Origin: AP-15 sp963772965
GTDB lineage: Bacteria; Pseudomonadota; Alphaproteobacteria; ATCC43930; CGMCC-115725
Reading direction: 5' to 3'
NCBI GenBank assembly: GCA_963772965.1
Contig: CAVYZU010000011.1
Location: forward strand, 620,001-684,000
DNA length: 64,000 nt
Shown: positions 1 through 7,781 of the stretch, in pieces
Layout: each line of letters begins with the position of its first letter
How positions within the stretch are numbered: the first letter of the stretch is position 1
The notes under the pieces: model-generated
Told to the model about the DNA's origin: nothing
The model's input: the letters and a program-made list of their open reading frames with translations, nothing else
The model's database searches: none
Made by a program: the position numbers and the translations under genes

Positions 1-43
1 GACCCAGACTTAGCGTGGTCCTCTCGTAACCGGAGGGGGCCGG

Positions 44-213
44 ATGGTCGGGAAGGAGGCGGCATTGGAGATCTGGGTATTGCATCGGCACGGCAAAGGG
101 ATACGGGAGATCGCGCGCGGGAGACAGGCAGCTCGCGGAACACGGTGCGGCGGTATTTGCGGGACGAATCAGCGACGCGATACCGGCCCCGGCCGCCGCG
201 AGCGCCGCGTTAA
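44..213 (+). pseudogene. IS21-family IstA transposase, N-terminal remnant
   Basis: The ATG at 44 opens an IstA-like beginning (VGKEAALEIWVLHRHGKGIR). After a slip of frame near 118 the reading continues as a helix-turn-helix segment, SSRNTVRRYLRDESATRYR, and stops at TAA 211-213. IstA is the DDE transposase of IS21 elements and is normally over 400 residues, so only the DNA-binding tip remains. It runs straight into an oppositely oriented IS5-type fragment, so it was cut by another insertion or a deletion. No istB is present. This is decayed and cannot be functional; the family call rests on this short stretch. Confidence 0.6.
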
Positions 214-609
214 AGCGCTCGAACAACCTCGATCGCCGGCTTGCCCACATCCTGGCCCGCGTCAGCGCTTCGCGAAAGAGCCAGATCGTGTTGGCGTCCG
301 GCACCGGGTCGTGCAAGGCCAGGCCGACAAACCGCATAAACGACAGCCTGTCCTGCAGCTGATATTCGGTCTGGTCGTCGGACAGCGTGTACAAGGTCTG
401 CAGCACCAGCACCTTGAACATGAGCACCGCGTCGGATGGCGGCCGTCCGCCCTTGGCCCGATCCGAGCGCGGCAGCGCCTGTTCCAGACCCTCGCGACAC
501 AATTCGAAATCGATGACTTGCGCAGCCGTTCCAGCGGATCACCGGCCGCCGACCACGCCCTCGTCCGCTCCTCGCCATCAAAAAATCCCGGTTGCCCCGC
601 CACGGCCAA
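210..609 (-). pseudogene. IS5-family transposase remnant
   Basis: On the minus strand the start near 609 reads MAVAGQPGFFDGEERTRAWS. After a frame change near 520 it continues with KGGRPPSDAVLMFKVLVLQ, TLYTLSDDQTEYQLQDRLSF and DPVPDANTIWLFRE. These are typical of the N-terminal half of IS5-family DDE transposases (DUF772-like region plus the start of the catalytic domain with its first Asp). The C-terminal half, with the remaining catalytic residues, is missing where the sequence meets the IS21 remnant at about 210. Frameshifted and truncated, hence a dead copy. The neighbouring IS427-type element inserted about 50 bp before its start. Confidence 0.65.
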
Positions 610-659
610 TCCCCCGCATCCCCCAATCGCAGAAGCGGGCGATTCGTCATCAAAACCAA

Positions 660-1505
660 CTAGGGTCCAGACTCAATCATAGCCACCAGTTGATGACAGC
701 GGCGAGGGCTACGGCAGCGGCGAAGTTGGCGGCGAGCTTGTCGTAGCGGGTGGCGATGCGGCGCCAGTCTTTGAGGCGGCCGAACATTCGTTCGATCAAG
801 TTGCGCAGCTTGTCGGTCTGGGGATCGAACGGATGAAGATGTTTGCGGGCGGGGTTGTTGGGAATGACCGGGCGGGTGCCACGCTCGATCAGAAATAGCC
901 GCGGCCGATCGCTATCATAGGCGCCATCGGCGGCGCACAGCCGGCCTGGCGGCAGCGGTTTGAGCAGGCCGCGAGCGATCGGCGCATCGCCGCGCTGCCC
1001 GGGGTTACGGCGAACGCCACGGGACGACCGCAACCACCGACAACAGCATGGATTTTTGTCTTTCGCCCGCCGCGCGAGCGGCCGATCGCCTGGAGCTCGG
1101 CCCCCCTTTTCCGCCGGCCGCCGAGCGATGCGCCTTGGCGATGGTGCTGTCGATCATCTGGATGCCGCCGGGATCGACGGTCACCAGCGCGGTGAACAAT
1201 TGTCGCCAGATCCCGCGGCGCGCCCAGCGATGAAAGCGATTGTAGATCGTCGTCGGCGGACCGTAGACCGCCGGGCAATCCTGCCACCGGCACCCGACCT
1301 TGAGCACGTGGATAATGCCGCTGATGATCCGACGATCGTCCTTGCGATGTGCCCCCGGTTGGTTGGTCGGCAACAGCGGCGCGATCACCACCCATTGCCG
1401 ATCGTCGAGCCAGAACTCCCCCGTCATGATCCAAGCCCCCGAAGTTTCCAGCTTGAATCACAGCTATTGCGTCATGTCAATCACTTGATTGAGTTTGGAG
1501 CCTAG
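660..1505 (-). mobile_element. IS5-family (IS427-like) insertion sequence with inverted ends
   Basis: The left end reads CTAGGGTCCAGACTCAATCA from 660. The reverse complement of the right end, finishing at 1505, reads CTAGGCTCCAAACTCAATCA. The two terminal repeats match at 18 of 20 positions. Both edges contain CTAG, consistent with a short TA-type target duplication as described for IS427-group elements. The 846-bp interior is filled by one transposase reading frame in pieces. The element sits between the IS5 remnant on its left and an IS630 remnant on its right, so it landed in an existing pile of insertion sequences. Confidence 0.75.
677..1427 (-). pseudogene. IS427-type transposase, split over three frames
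   Basis: The first piece starts at 1427 (MTGEFWLDDRQWVVIAPLLP) and carries the DUF4096-like N-terminal domain and the first catalytic Asp in MIDSTIAKAHR. A second frame carries AIGRSRGGRKTKIHAVV and a third carries ADGAYDSD (second Asp) and RNLIERMFGRLKDWRR (Glu of the Y-R-E-K signature), ending at TGA 677-679. IS427-group elements are known to make transposase by programmed frameshifting near the first junction (about 1095). The second junction near 1010 is not part of that scheme and probably inactivates the gene. All three DDE residues are otherwise present. Confidence 0.7.
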
Positions 1506-1790
1506 TGGTCTGACGCGATCACTTGGTGCCCACGATTGACCTTCTCGATGATGCGGTCGGGGTCGGCGGTCCAGACGAAAGGTTTGGGCTTGCGGTTGTG
1601 CTCGCCGAGATAGCGATTAATCGCGGCCTGCAGGTCGACCAGCGAGTGGAAGACGCCGCGTTGCAAGCGCCGGCGGGTCAGCGTGGCAAAAAAGCCTTCG
1701 ACTGCATTGGCCCAAGAGCACGAGGTCGGGGTGAAGTGAAAGGTCCAGCGCGGATGGCGCGCGAGCCAGGCGCGCACCCCGGCGCAGGTG
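1502..1790 (-). pseudogene. IS630-family transposase, C-terminal remnant
   Basis: Minus-strand reading gives VRAWLARHPRWTFHFTPTS, NAVEGFFATLTRRRLQRGV and ends FVWTADPDRIIEKVNRGH...ASDH with the stop at 1502-1504. It is a close relative of the intact transposase at 3639-4736 and retains the last catalytic Glu (NAVEGFF) but not the two Asp residues, because the N-terminal two thirds are gone. The right boundary, near 1790, leads into the flank of the IS481 copy. The terminal sequence CTAGTGG at 1502 matches the end of the intact IS630 element, so the true element edge is preserved here. Confidence 0.7.
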
Positions 1791-2036
1791 TTTCGTCTCG
1801 GAAGGTTGGCGCGACAGCACTCGGCTATGGTATGCGATCGAATGGTTGGAACGGCGGCTACGAGAAGAGGCGCAGCTCGTCCCGGTAGTCCATGGGAGGG
1901 ACCTGCGCGCCCGCGCCGCGATCGTCGCGGGTCTGGCGGTGCGGCGCGTGGGAGGGGCCTGTGGACCCACCGGGGCGAGGGTCTCCCGGACGCGACCCCG
2001 GCGCCGCAACCGACCGCTCGAGGGGAGTACCGGTTG

Positions 2037-2977
2037 ATGGATCTCAAGCTCCACGCTAACGCCACCACCCCGCGCATCCGCGCCTACATCCAGAAAAGTC
2101 ACGCGACCAACGCCGCGCTGGCCCGCGAGCTCGGCATTCACAGCCGCACCGTGGCGCGGTGGAAAACACGTTCGAATACGACCGACCGCTCGCCCCGGCC
2201 GCACCGGCTGAACACCTCCCTGACAGAATGGGAAGAAGCCCTGGTGGTCGAACTGCGCCGCAGCCTCGCCTTGCCGCTCGACGACATCGTCGAGACCATG
2301 CGGCGCTGCCTCAACCCCGAGCTGTCGCGTAGCGCCATTCACCGCCGCCTGCAGCGCCATGGCATCTCGGCCCGCCTCACCCCCGACAAAGCCCCGGCGC
2401 TGGCCTTTCACATCGACAATCCGGCGGGTTTCATCCACATCGACGTCAAGTACCTGCCGCCGCTGGGTCGCTGCCGCAGTTATGCTTATGTTGCGATCGA
2501 TCGCGCCACCCGCTTTGTTTATCTCGAGATCCTGCCCGATCGCCGCGCCGACACCGCCGCCGCCTTCCTCGAGCGCTTCCTTGACCGCTTCCAACTCAAC
2601 GTCCACACCATCCTGACCGACAACGGCTCCGAGTTCACCGACCGCTTCGCCGTCGACAAAAAGGGTAAGCCCCACGATAAGCCTTCGGGCTGGCATCCTT
2701 TCGACCGCACTTGCACCAGCCATGGCATCGATCACCGTCTTACCCGGCCCTTCAGGCCGCAGACCAACGGCATGGTCGAGCGCTTCAACCGCCGCCTCGG
2801 CGAGCATCTCGACCGCGTGCCGCAAAATCGGGCGGCTCATCACCGACGCTTCACGACCACACCGAACGCGACGCCTACCTCCGTGTCTTCGTTGCCGACT
2901 ACAATCGCACCCGCCTGCGATGCCTCGGCTACCAGGCCCCCGCCGAACTCCTCGCTAACCTCGCGGGACACAACACC
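2037..2977 (+). pseudogene. IS481-family transposase, frameshifted
   Basis: From the ATG at 2037 the protein begins MDLKLHANATTPRIRAYIQ and has a helix-turn-helix (NAALARELGIHSRTVARW), then an rve integrase core: first Asp in HIDVKYLPPLG, second in ILTDNGSEFTD, Glu in NGMVERFNRRLGEHL. Near 2825 the frame breaks, and the C-terminal part (TERDAYLRVFVADYNRTRLR, GYQAPAELLANLAGHNT) lies in another frame. The break follows the catalytic core but removes the conserved IS481 C-terminus, so the copy is probably inactive. Its 3' edge meets an IS5 remnant in opposite orientation. The stretch 1790-2036 in front of it holds no gene I can support. Confidence 0.7.
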
Positions 2978-2989
2978 TGCGCCGGGGCA

Positions 2990-3358
2990 GGCTCTGGCGC
3001 ATCAACAGACCGCGCTCTTCCAGCATCGCGCTGACCTCCTCAAACAGACCTTTGGTCGAGTGGTGCTGTTCCAGCCAATCGCGGGGGTGCGACACCGTCG
3101 TCGCGTCGGGTACCGGGTCACGGCTCAACTCGATGCCGGCAAAGCCGCGCAACGCCTGGCTGTCATAAAACGCGTCGTCGACCGGCCGCGCTCGCTCCTT
3201 GGGTAGAGCGGCTGCAATCGCTGCACCAGCCGCGCCCGCGGCGCCACCGCTTCATCTCGGCCAAAAACCCCGGCTTTCGCCGGGCAGGCTTTGTCGCGCC
3301 GCGTCTGCTTCTTCTTGCCGGCGTATTCCGCCTGCGAGAAGCTCCCCTGCTGCCGCAT
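2990..3358 (-). pseudogene. IS5-family transposase, N-terminal remnant with internal deletion
   Basis: Starting at 3358 the minus strand reads MRQQGSFSQAEYAGKKKQTR, an opening typical of IS5-subgroup transposases, followed by VAPRARLVQRLQPLYPR. The usual segment between this and the next block is shortened, and the reading resumes in another frame as MRGFAGIELSRDPVPDATT and WLEQHHSTKGLFEEVSAMLE. Catalytic residues further downstream are missing. The fragment is frameshifted, internally deleted and truncated. It belongs to a different IS5 lineage from the 210-609 remnant. Confidence 0.65.
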
Positions 3359-3638
3359 CGTCCCGCTCTCGGTCCCCCCGACCGCCAGATTCTACCCCGA
3401 TGCAAGCGCCGTAATCCGGGTTATTTTTCAGCGTTTCCTTAGCCGAGTCTCGGATAGCCTTCGAGAATAAGGCGCTCATCTCGCGCGCTGTCAATCTTTG
3501 GCGCCAGAACGCTACTTGCGGCAGACGGCCAGTCAGCCGGCAGCAGAGCGAACGACAGACGGGCGACTGCGGCGCGCGGGAGTCACCTAGCAAGATCTTG
3601 GATGCCTGCTCTCGCCACAACGATGTGACGGATACGCT
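3359..3638. other. Short unassigned stretch between IS remnants
   Basis: About 280 bp between the IS5 remnant and the intact IS630 element. I see no recognisable protein, no RNA gene and no clear inverted repeat. It is probably residual chromosome or eroded IS DNA. Confidence 0.4.
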
Positions 3639-4736
3639 CTAGTGGATCGAATCTAACACTTGGTACCCGCGGTTGGCGGCGGCGATGATGCGGTCGGGGT
3701 CGGCGGTCCAGGTGAACGGCTTTGGACTGTGGTTGTGTTGGGCAAGGTAACGGTTGATCGCGGCCTGGAGGTCGACGAGGGAGTGAAACACGCCGCGTTG
3801 CAATCGCCGGCGGGTTAGCTTGGCAAAAAAGCCCTCGACGGCGTTGAGCCAGGATGCCGAGGTGGGGGTGAAGTGGAACGTCCAGCGCGGGTGCCGGGCC
3901 AGCCAAGCCCTGACTTTGGGGTGCTTGTGGCTGCCGTAATTGTCAAGGATCACGTGGACCAGTCGGCCGGCTGGGATGTCGCGCTCGAGGCGATTGAGAA
4001 AGCGCAGGAATTCCTGGTGCCGGTGGCGCTGCATGCACTGCCCGATGACCGTGCCGTCGAGCACATTGAGGGCGGCAAACAGGGTGGTCGTGCCGTTGCG
4101 GATATAATCATGGGTCATTGTCCCGGCGCGGCCTTGCTTGATCGGCAACCCCGGCTGAGTGCGGTCGAGCGCCTGGATCTGGCTCTTCTCATCGACCGAC
4201 AGCACCAGGCTGTGCGCCGGAGGGTCGACGTAAAGGCCCACGACATCGCGCAGCCTGGCGGCAAACTGCGGGTCGCGGCTGAGTTTGAAGACCTGCAACC
4301 GATGCGGGGCGAGACCATGGGCGCGCCAGATCTTTTGCACGGTGCTGACCGCCAGCCCCATGGCGTCGGCCATCGCGCGGCTCGTCCAATGGGTGGTCTC
4401 GCCGGGTGGCGCGCCGAGCGTGAGCGCGATCAATCGCCCGACGACCGGCTCGGGGATCGGCGCTTTGCCGGGCTTGCGCGTCTTGTCGTGCAACAGGCCA
4501 TCGACCCCCGCCTCCATGAAGCGGCGCTGCCAGCGCCACACGCAGGGTTTCGACACGCCGGCCCGGCGCATCACCTCGGCGGTGCCGCAGCCTTCTGCCG
4601 TGGCCAGGATGATCCGCGCTCGCCACACATGCTTCTGGACAGCATTGCGATCGCCCACCACTGCCTCAAGCCGCTCCCGATCCCCCGGCCCAAGCCGGAC
4701 TTCAACATCGCTGCGCATCGCAGCATCATGACGCAA
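3639..4736 (-). CDS. IS630-family transposase
   Basis: This 365-residue DDE transposase cuts and pastes the surrounding element at TA targets. Residues 1-140 hold two winged/helix-turn-helix modules (AEVMRRAGVSKPCVWRWQRR and AMADAMGLAVSTVQKIWR). The catalytic triad is Asp182 (SVDEKSQIQ), Asp265 (ILDNYGSHKH) and Glu301 (NAVEGFFAKL), as in the family, and the length is normal. The stop codon TAG (3639-3641) is formed by the terminal CTAG of the element itself. An internal ATG seven codons in is an alternative start. No frameshift was seen, so it may be active, unlike the other transposases between 1 and 4780. Confidence 0.88.
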   Translation of the reverse strand: MRHDAAMRSDVEVRLGPGDRERLEAVVGDRNAVQKHVWRARIILATAEGCGTAEVMRRAGVSKPCVWRWQRRFMEAGVDGLLHDKTRKPGKAPIPEPVVGRLIALTLGAPPGETTHWTSRAMADAMGLAVSTVQKIWRAHGLAPHRLQVFKLSRDPQFAARLRDVVGLYVDPPAHSLVLSVDEKSQIQALDRTQPGLPIKQGRAGTMTHDYIRNGTTTLFAALNVLDGTVIGQCMQRHRHQEFLRFLNRLERDIPAGRLVHVILDNYGSHKHPKVRAWLARHPRWTFHFTPTSASWLNAVEGFFAKLTRRRLQRGVFHSLVDLQAAINRYLAQHNHSPKPFTWTADPDRIIAAANRGYQVLDSIH

Positions 4737-4777
4737 AAGCTCGACTGAGGGAATCTTGTGTTTCGGTCATACCACTA
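3640..4777 (-). mobile_element. Intact IS630-family insertion sequence
   Basis: The element is bounded by TA dinucleotides at 3640-3641 and 4776-4777, the expected target duplication of IS630/Tc1-mariner type elements. Its ends read CTAGTGGATCGA on the left and, on the reverse complement of the right, CTAGTGGTATGA. The interior is one uninterrupted transposase gene. It is inserted only a few bases beyond the stop codon of irr. The copy at 1502-1790 shares the same terminal sequence, so at least two members of this family are in the window. Confidence 0.8.
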
Positions 4778-4781
4778 GGAT

Positions 4782-5210
4782 TTAGGTCCCGCCGTCCGAG
4801 CGTATGCGAACGATGATGTCAACCCGCCGAATTTCGGTCCCTGCGGGCGGCATAGGCAAACCACTAACCGAAAGATGGTGCGCCGGAATGTCTCGTAATT
4901 CGCCTGTGGTCTCGCAGAAGAAGTGGTGATGATCGTCAGTATTCGTGTCGAAGTAAGAACGACCGGGCTCGACCACCGCTTCGCGCAGCAACCCGGCCTC
5001 CGTAAACTGATGCAGGGTGTTGTACACCGTGGCGAGCGACACCTTAATTCCGGCTGTCATCGCTTCGCTATGGAGGTGCTCGGCTGTGACGTGGCGATCC
5101 CCGTTCTCTAAAAGCAGCCGTGCCAAGGCGAGCCGTTGTCGTGTCGGCCGCAAACTGACGGCACGTAAGCGATGCAATGCTGTGTGAGATGTCGGTAACG
5201 CCTTATTCAT
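4782..5210 (-). CDS. irr: Iron response regulator, Fur family
   Basis: Irr is the heme-responsive Fur-family repressor/activator that controls iron and heme genes in many alphaproteobacteria. The 142-residue protein has the winged helix at about 20-85 (LRPTRQRLALARLLL, SLATVYNTLHQFTEAGLLRE) and a dimerisation domain with the His triplet 94-96 (DDHHHFFCETTGEL), which fits the heme/metal-binding stretch of Irr. It lacks the CxxC zinc pairs of classical Fur, favouring Irr over Fur or Zur. It is transcribed alone from a good sigma-70-type promoter upstream. An IS630 element has inserted within about 5 bp of its stop codon without altering the coding sequence, so any native terminator has been displaced. 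Confidence 0.85.
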   Translation of the reverse strand: MNKALPTSHTALHRLRAVSLRPTRQRLALARLLLENGDRHVTAEHLHSEAMTAGIKVSLATVYNTLHQFTEAGLLREAVVEPGRSYFDTNTDDHHHFFCETTGELRDIPAHHLSVSGLPMPPAGTEIRRVDIIVRIRSDGGT

Positions 5211-5263
5211 GTCACAAACATAGCAATATGCGCCGCCGAAATAAACAGGTGGATCCGCAATTT

Positions 5264-5292
5264 ATCGTATTTTGGCACGGAAACATGGTCAA
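5264..5292 (-). promoter_or_regulatory. Predicted sigma-70-type promoter of irr
   Basis: On the minus strand, TTGACC (5287-5292) and TACGAT (5264-5269) are separated by 17 bp and lie about 55 bp upstream of the irr ATG. The -35 box matches consensus at five of six positions and the -10 box at four of six. Confidence 0.5.
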
Positions 5293-5353
5293 CAATCGCA
5301 CTTTCTGGGCGTAAAGCACGCCATTGCACGACGGCAGACCCAAACAGGGGCAG

Positions 5354-5390
5354 GTAAGTGCCTCGCACCTTGATGGTGGGAGGCACTTAC
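5354..5390 (-). terminator. Strong hairpin after the NHL gene
   Basis: GTAAGTGCCTC (5354-5364) and GAGGCACTTAC (5380-5390) form a perfect 11-bp stem, extended inward by CACC/GGTG. It begins 12 nt after the NHL stop codon on the minus strand. There is no following T-run, so it may act as a transcript-end stabiliser or a Rho-assisted terminator rather than a classical intrinsic one. Confidence 0.5.
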
Positions 5391-5402
5391 TGTTAGCTGG
5401 CG

Positions 5403-6508
5403 CTATAGGTTTGCTTGGAAGTCGCTGTAATCACGAACCTTCTTATAAACCTGCAACCGGTTCCGCTGGCTGTCCGCAACGATGATGCTGTCGGTAGCCG
5501 GATCAAACTCGACGGCCGTTGGGAAGCAGAAGCGCCATTGCGGTTCAAGAACTCCTGACCCTCCGCCGTGCCTTTGCCATATCGGGATTGGCGTCGACGG
5601 TCTGCTGGCCCCACTTCGACAGAACCTGCGCGTCACCAATTAGATTGGCGATCGGCTTGCCCTCCGAGTCAAAGACGCAAACCCGATGATTGCCCCAATC
5701 GGTCACATAAATGTCGCCATCGCTGTCGACGGCCACATCGGTCGGGTGATTGAGCGTACCCGGCTTTGGGAAACCCTTGGTCTCCTCACCAGCCGAGACA
5801 TACGGTCCGAACATGGTCACGGCATACGAGCCCTCAGGCTCCTCGACCGTCCCATATTGGCCAAACTTCATCAGGAATTTGCCTTCGGGGGACAATTTCT
5901 GGACACGATGGTTCTTCCAGTCGGCAACATAGATGTTACCGTCTTTGTCGAGGGTGATCCCCCAAGGCTGGTTGAACTCACCGTCGCCACTCCCGGCCCG
6001 ACCACACTTTCCGACGAACGTGCCATCCGGCTTAAAAACCTGCAGGCGATTGTTGCCGCTGTCGACAACGATGATGTTGCCGTTTTTCTCGACTGCGAGG
6101 CCTGCCGGACGCATCAGCTCGCCGTCGCCGCTGCCCGTCTTGCCCCACTTCCGCAAGAAGTTGCCGCTGCTGTCAAACACAGAGATCGTGTTTTGCCAGT
6201 CGTCAGACACGTAGACGTGATCATTGTCATCGACCGCAACCCCGAACGGCCAAGTGCACTTTCCGTCACCCTCGCCGTATTCGCAAAAGTCAGCGATGTG
6301 CTCTTCTTCGCCAGCACCGCCGAGCTGCACCTTGTTGACGTGCATCCCGAAATTATTCTCGTTGCCCCGATTGGTAGCGTAGAGAACACCGTTTTTTCCG
6401 AGGCACATTGTTTGGACGTAATTGAAACCTGGGCCGCGGGCCGCGTTACGCCCGACAGCATGACTTCCAATCGAAGACGCGTCCTTCCGCAACCGTTGTG
6501 AGCGGCAT
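5403..6508 (-). pseudogene. NHL-repeat beta-propeller protein, two frameshifts
   Basis: NHL repeats fold into a soluble beta-propeller that usually binds proteins or RNA. I place the start at ATG 6506-6508 because a perfect GAGGAGG ribosome site precedes it and the product opens MPLTTVAEGRVFDW. One extra A at 6465/6466 breaks the frame, which continues as SHAVGRNAARGPGFNYVQTM. A second extra base at 5547/5548 gives an early stop; the next frame continues EPQWRFCFPTAVEFDPATDS to TAG at 5403. Repeats include WPFGVAVDDNDHVYVSDDW, RPAGLAVEKNGNIIVVDSG, QPWGITLDKDGNIYVADWK and HPTDVAVDSDGDIYVTDWG. No signal peptide is visible. It is the last gene of a cassette with DUF1501 and DUF1800. Because both lesions are single bases in doublets, sequence error is as likely as decay. 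Confidence 0.7.
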
Positions 6509-6554
6509 AGCGCTCCTCCTCTAAATCCGTCGTGCTTCCTGGACTGTGTGCGCT

Positions 6555-6588
6555 CCTCCTTCCCGCGACCTCGATCGCGGGAAGGAGG
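6555..6588 (-). terminator. Hairpin between DUF1501 and NHL genes
   Basis: CCTCCTTCCCGCGA (6555-6568) pairs perfectly with TCGCGGGAAGGAGG (6575-6588): a 14-bp stem in the 100-bp gap. There is no T-run on either side. It could attenuate transcription into the NHL gene or protect the upstream message from 3' decay. Confidence 0.45.
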
Positions 6589-6608
6589 CAGTAGCCGATA
6601 GCTTAGCG

Positions 6609-7748
6609 TTAGTTCAAGAAAGCGGGCTGCTCAAAGGTGCCGTTCACGATCGGCGCCGGATTGAGCTTGAGCCACTTGTCGAGGATGGTCGAGTAGACGC
6701 TGCGGAAGTCCATGTTTGGGTTCAGGTCACCCTGTACCAGATGCTCGGGCTTCAGCGACGGCATCTCGCCGTAATGGCCGCCCTTGACCTTCTCGCCGAG
6801 CACGAAAGCGACGCCCCCGGCACCGTGATCGGTTCCCGATCCATTGTCACGAACACGACGGCCGAACTCGGAGAACATCAGCAGGATCACATTGTCGGCG
6901 TGGTCGTGCTCGCGAAGGTCTTTCATGAACGCATCGACACCATCGGTCACTGCGCTCCAGAGATTGGCGTGACCGGGGTTCTGACCGGCGTGCGTATCAA
7001 ACGTGCTGTGGTCGCAATAGAAGATACGGCTGCCCAGATCGGCCAAGTGAACCTGAGCGATGCCCTTCAGCTTACGAGCGATCGACGTGTTCGGATACTC
7101 GACCGTCGACGAGTATTTTTGCGGCGCAACCTTGAGGATGTCTTCACCCTTCAGGGAATCGACACCCGTATCGGCCATGTAGTCCATGACCGCGCCGGTG
7201 CCGATCGCGGGTTTGTACATTGCCGCAAAGCGCTCGAGGATCTGCTTGCGCTGTTCGCCCTGAATGGTCGGCAGAAAACCGTACTTTTCCAACGCGCCGC
7301 CGACGCATGCCACCGGCACGCCGGGCACTGCCAATGACCGCGGCAGACTTGGCCCGAAGCTGACAGTGGTGACAACGTTCTCTTTCTTTGGATCGAATTC
7401 GCGCGCGACACGGCCGAGCCAGCCTTCCGTCCCAACCTTGATCGGCTCGCAGGTGTGCCAGATGTCCATTGCGCGGAAATGCGAGCGCGGCAACTCTTTC
7501 CAACCGACGCCGTGGAGGATGGCGAGCTTGCCGTCATCCCAGAACTGCTTGATCGGCGCCATGTAATGCGGGATCCCGTAATCCTTGTCTAGGTGCATGA
7601 TCTGGTTGTCAGGGATCCCGACTGCCTTCCGGTTGTCCCGATACAACGGATTATTGTAGGGGATCACCGTGTTCAGATAGTCGTTGCCGCCGGTCAACTG
7701 TAGAACAACAATGACCGGATCCTTCTTTGCTTCCTGTGTTGCTGGCAT
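6609..7748 (-). CDS. DUF1501 family protein
   Basis: DUF1501 proteins belong to the alkaline-phosphatase/sulfatase-like superfamily; their biochemical role is unsettled. The 379-residue product carries the family blocks QLTGGNDYLNTVIPYNNPLY near the N-terminus, HSTFDTHAGQNPGH in the middle and LLMFSEFGRRVRDNGSGTDH toward the C-terminus, which hold the conserved Asp/His/Glu residues. I chose ATG 7746-7748 because GAGGAGGAAG precedes it; an ATG ten codons further up is possible. Family members normally carry a twin-arginine export signal, but here the chain begins MPATQEAKKDPVIVVLQ with no signal or membrane segment. The gene lies 33 bp after the DUF1800 gene, the usual partner, and 100 bp before the NHL gene. 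Confidence 0.8.
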   Translation of the reverse strand: MPATQEAKKDPVIVVLQLTGGNDYLNTVIPYNNPLYRDNRKAVGIPDNQIMHLDKDYGIPHYMAPIKQFWDDGKLAILHGVGWKELPRSHFRAMDIWHTCEPIKVGTEGWLGRVAREFDPKKENVVTTVSFGPSLPRSLAVPGVPVACVGGALEKYGFLPTIQGEQRKQILERFAAMYKPAIGTGAVMDYMADTGVDSLKGEDILKVAPQKYSSTVEYPNTSIARKLKGIAQVHLADLGSRIFYCDHSTFDTHAGQNPGHANLWSAVTDGVDAFMKDLREHDHADNVILLMFSEFGRRVRDNGSGTDHGAGGVAFVLGEKVKGGHYGEMPSLKPEHLVQGDLNPNMDFRSVYSTILDKWLKLNPAPIVNGTFEQPAFLN

Positions 7749-7781
7749 TGCAACTTCCTCCTCGTCTGATAAGTACAAATG

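Noticed and set aside
3873..4748. 291-codon plus-strand frame opposite the IS630 transposase
   Set aside because: It is the antisense of a gene with clear catalytic motifs; long antisense frames are common in GC-rich genes and the product has no recognisable motif.
5540..5560. Programmed +1 frameshift (TCT-TGA, like the prfB site) in the NHL gene
   Set aside because: The slipping codon would not re-pair as in prfB, there is no upstream Shine-Dalgarno-like stimulator, and a second unrelated frameshift occurs in the same gene.
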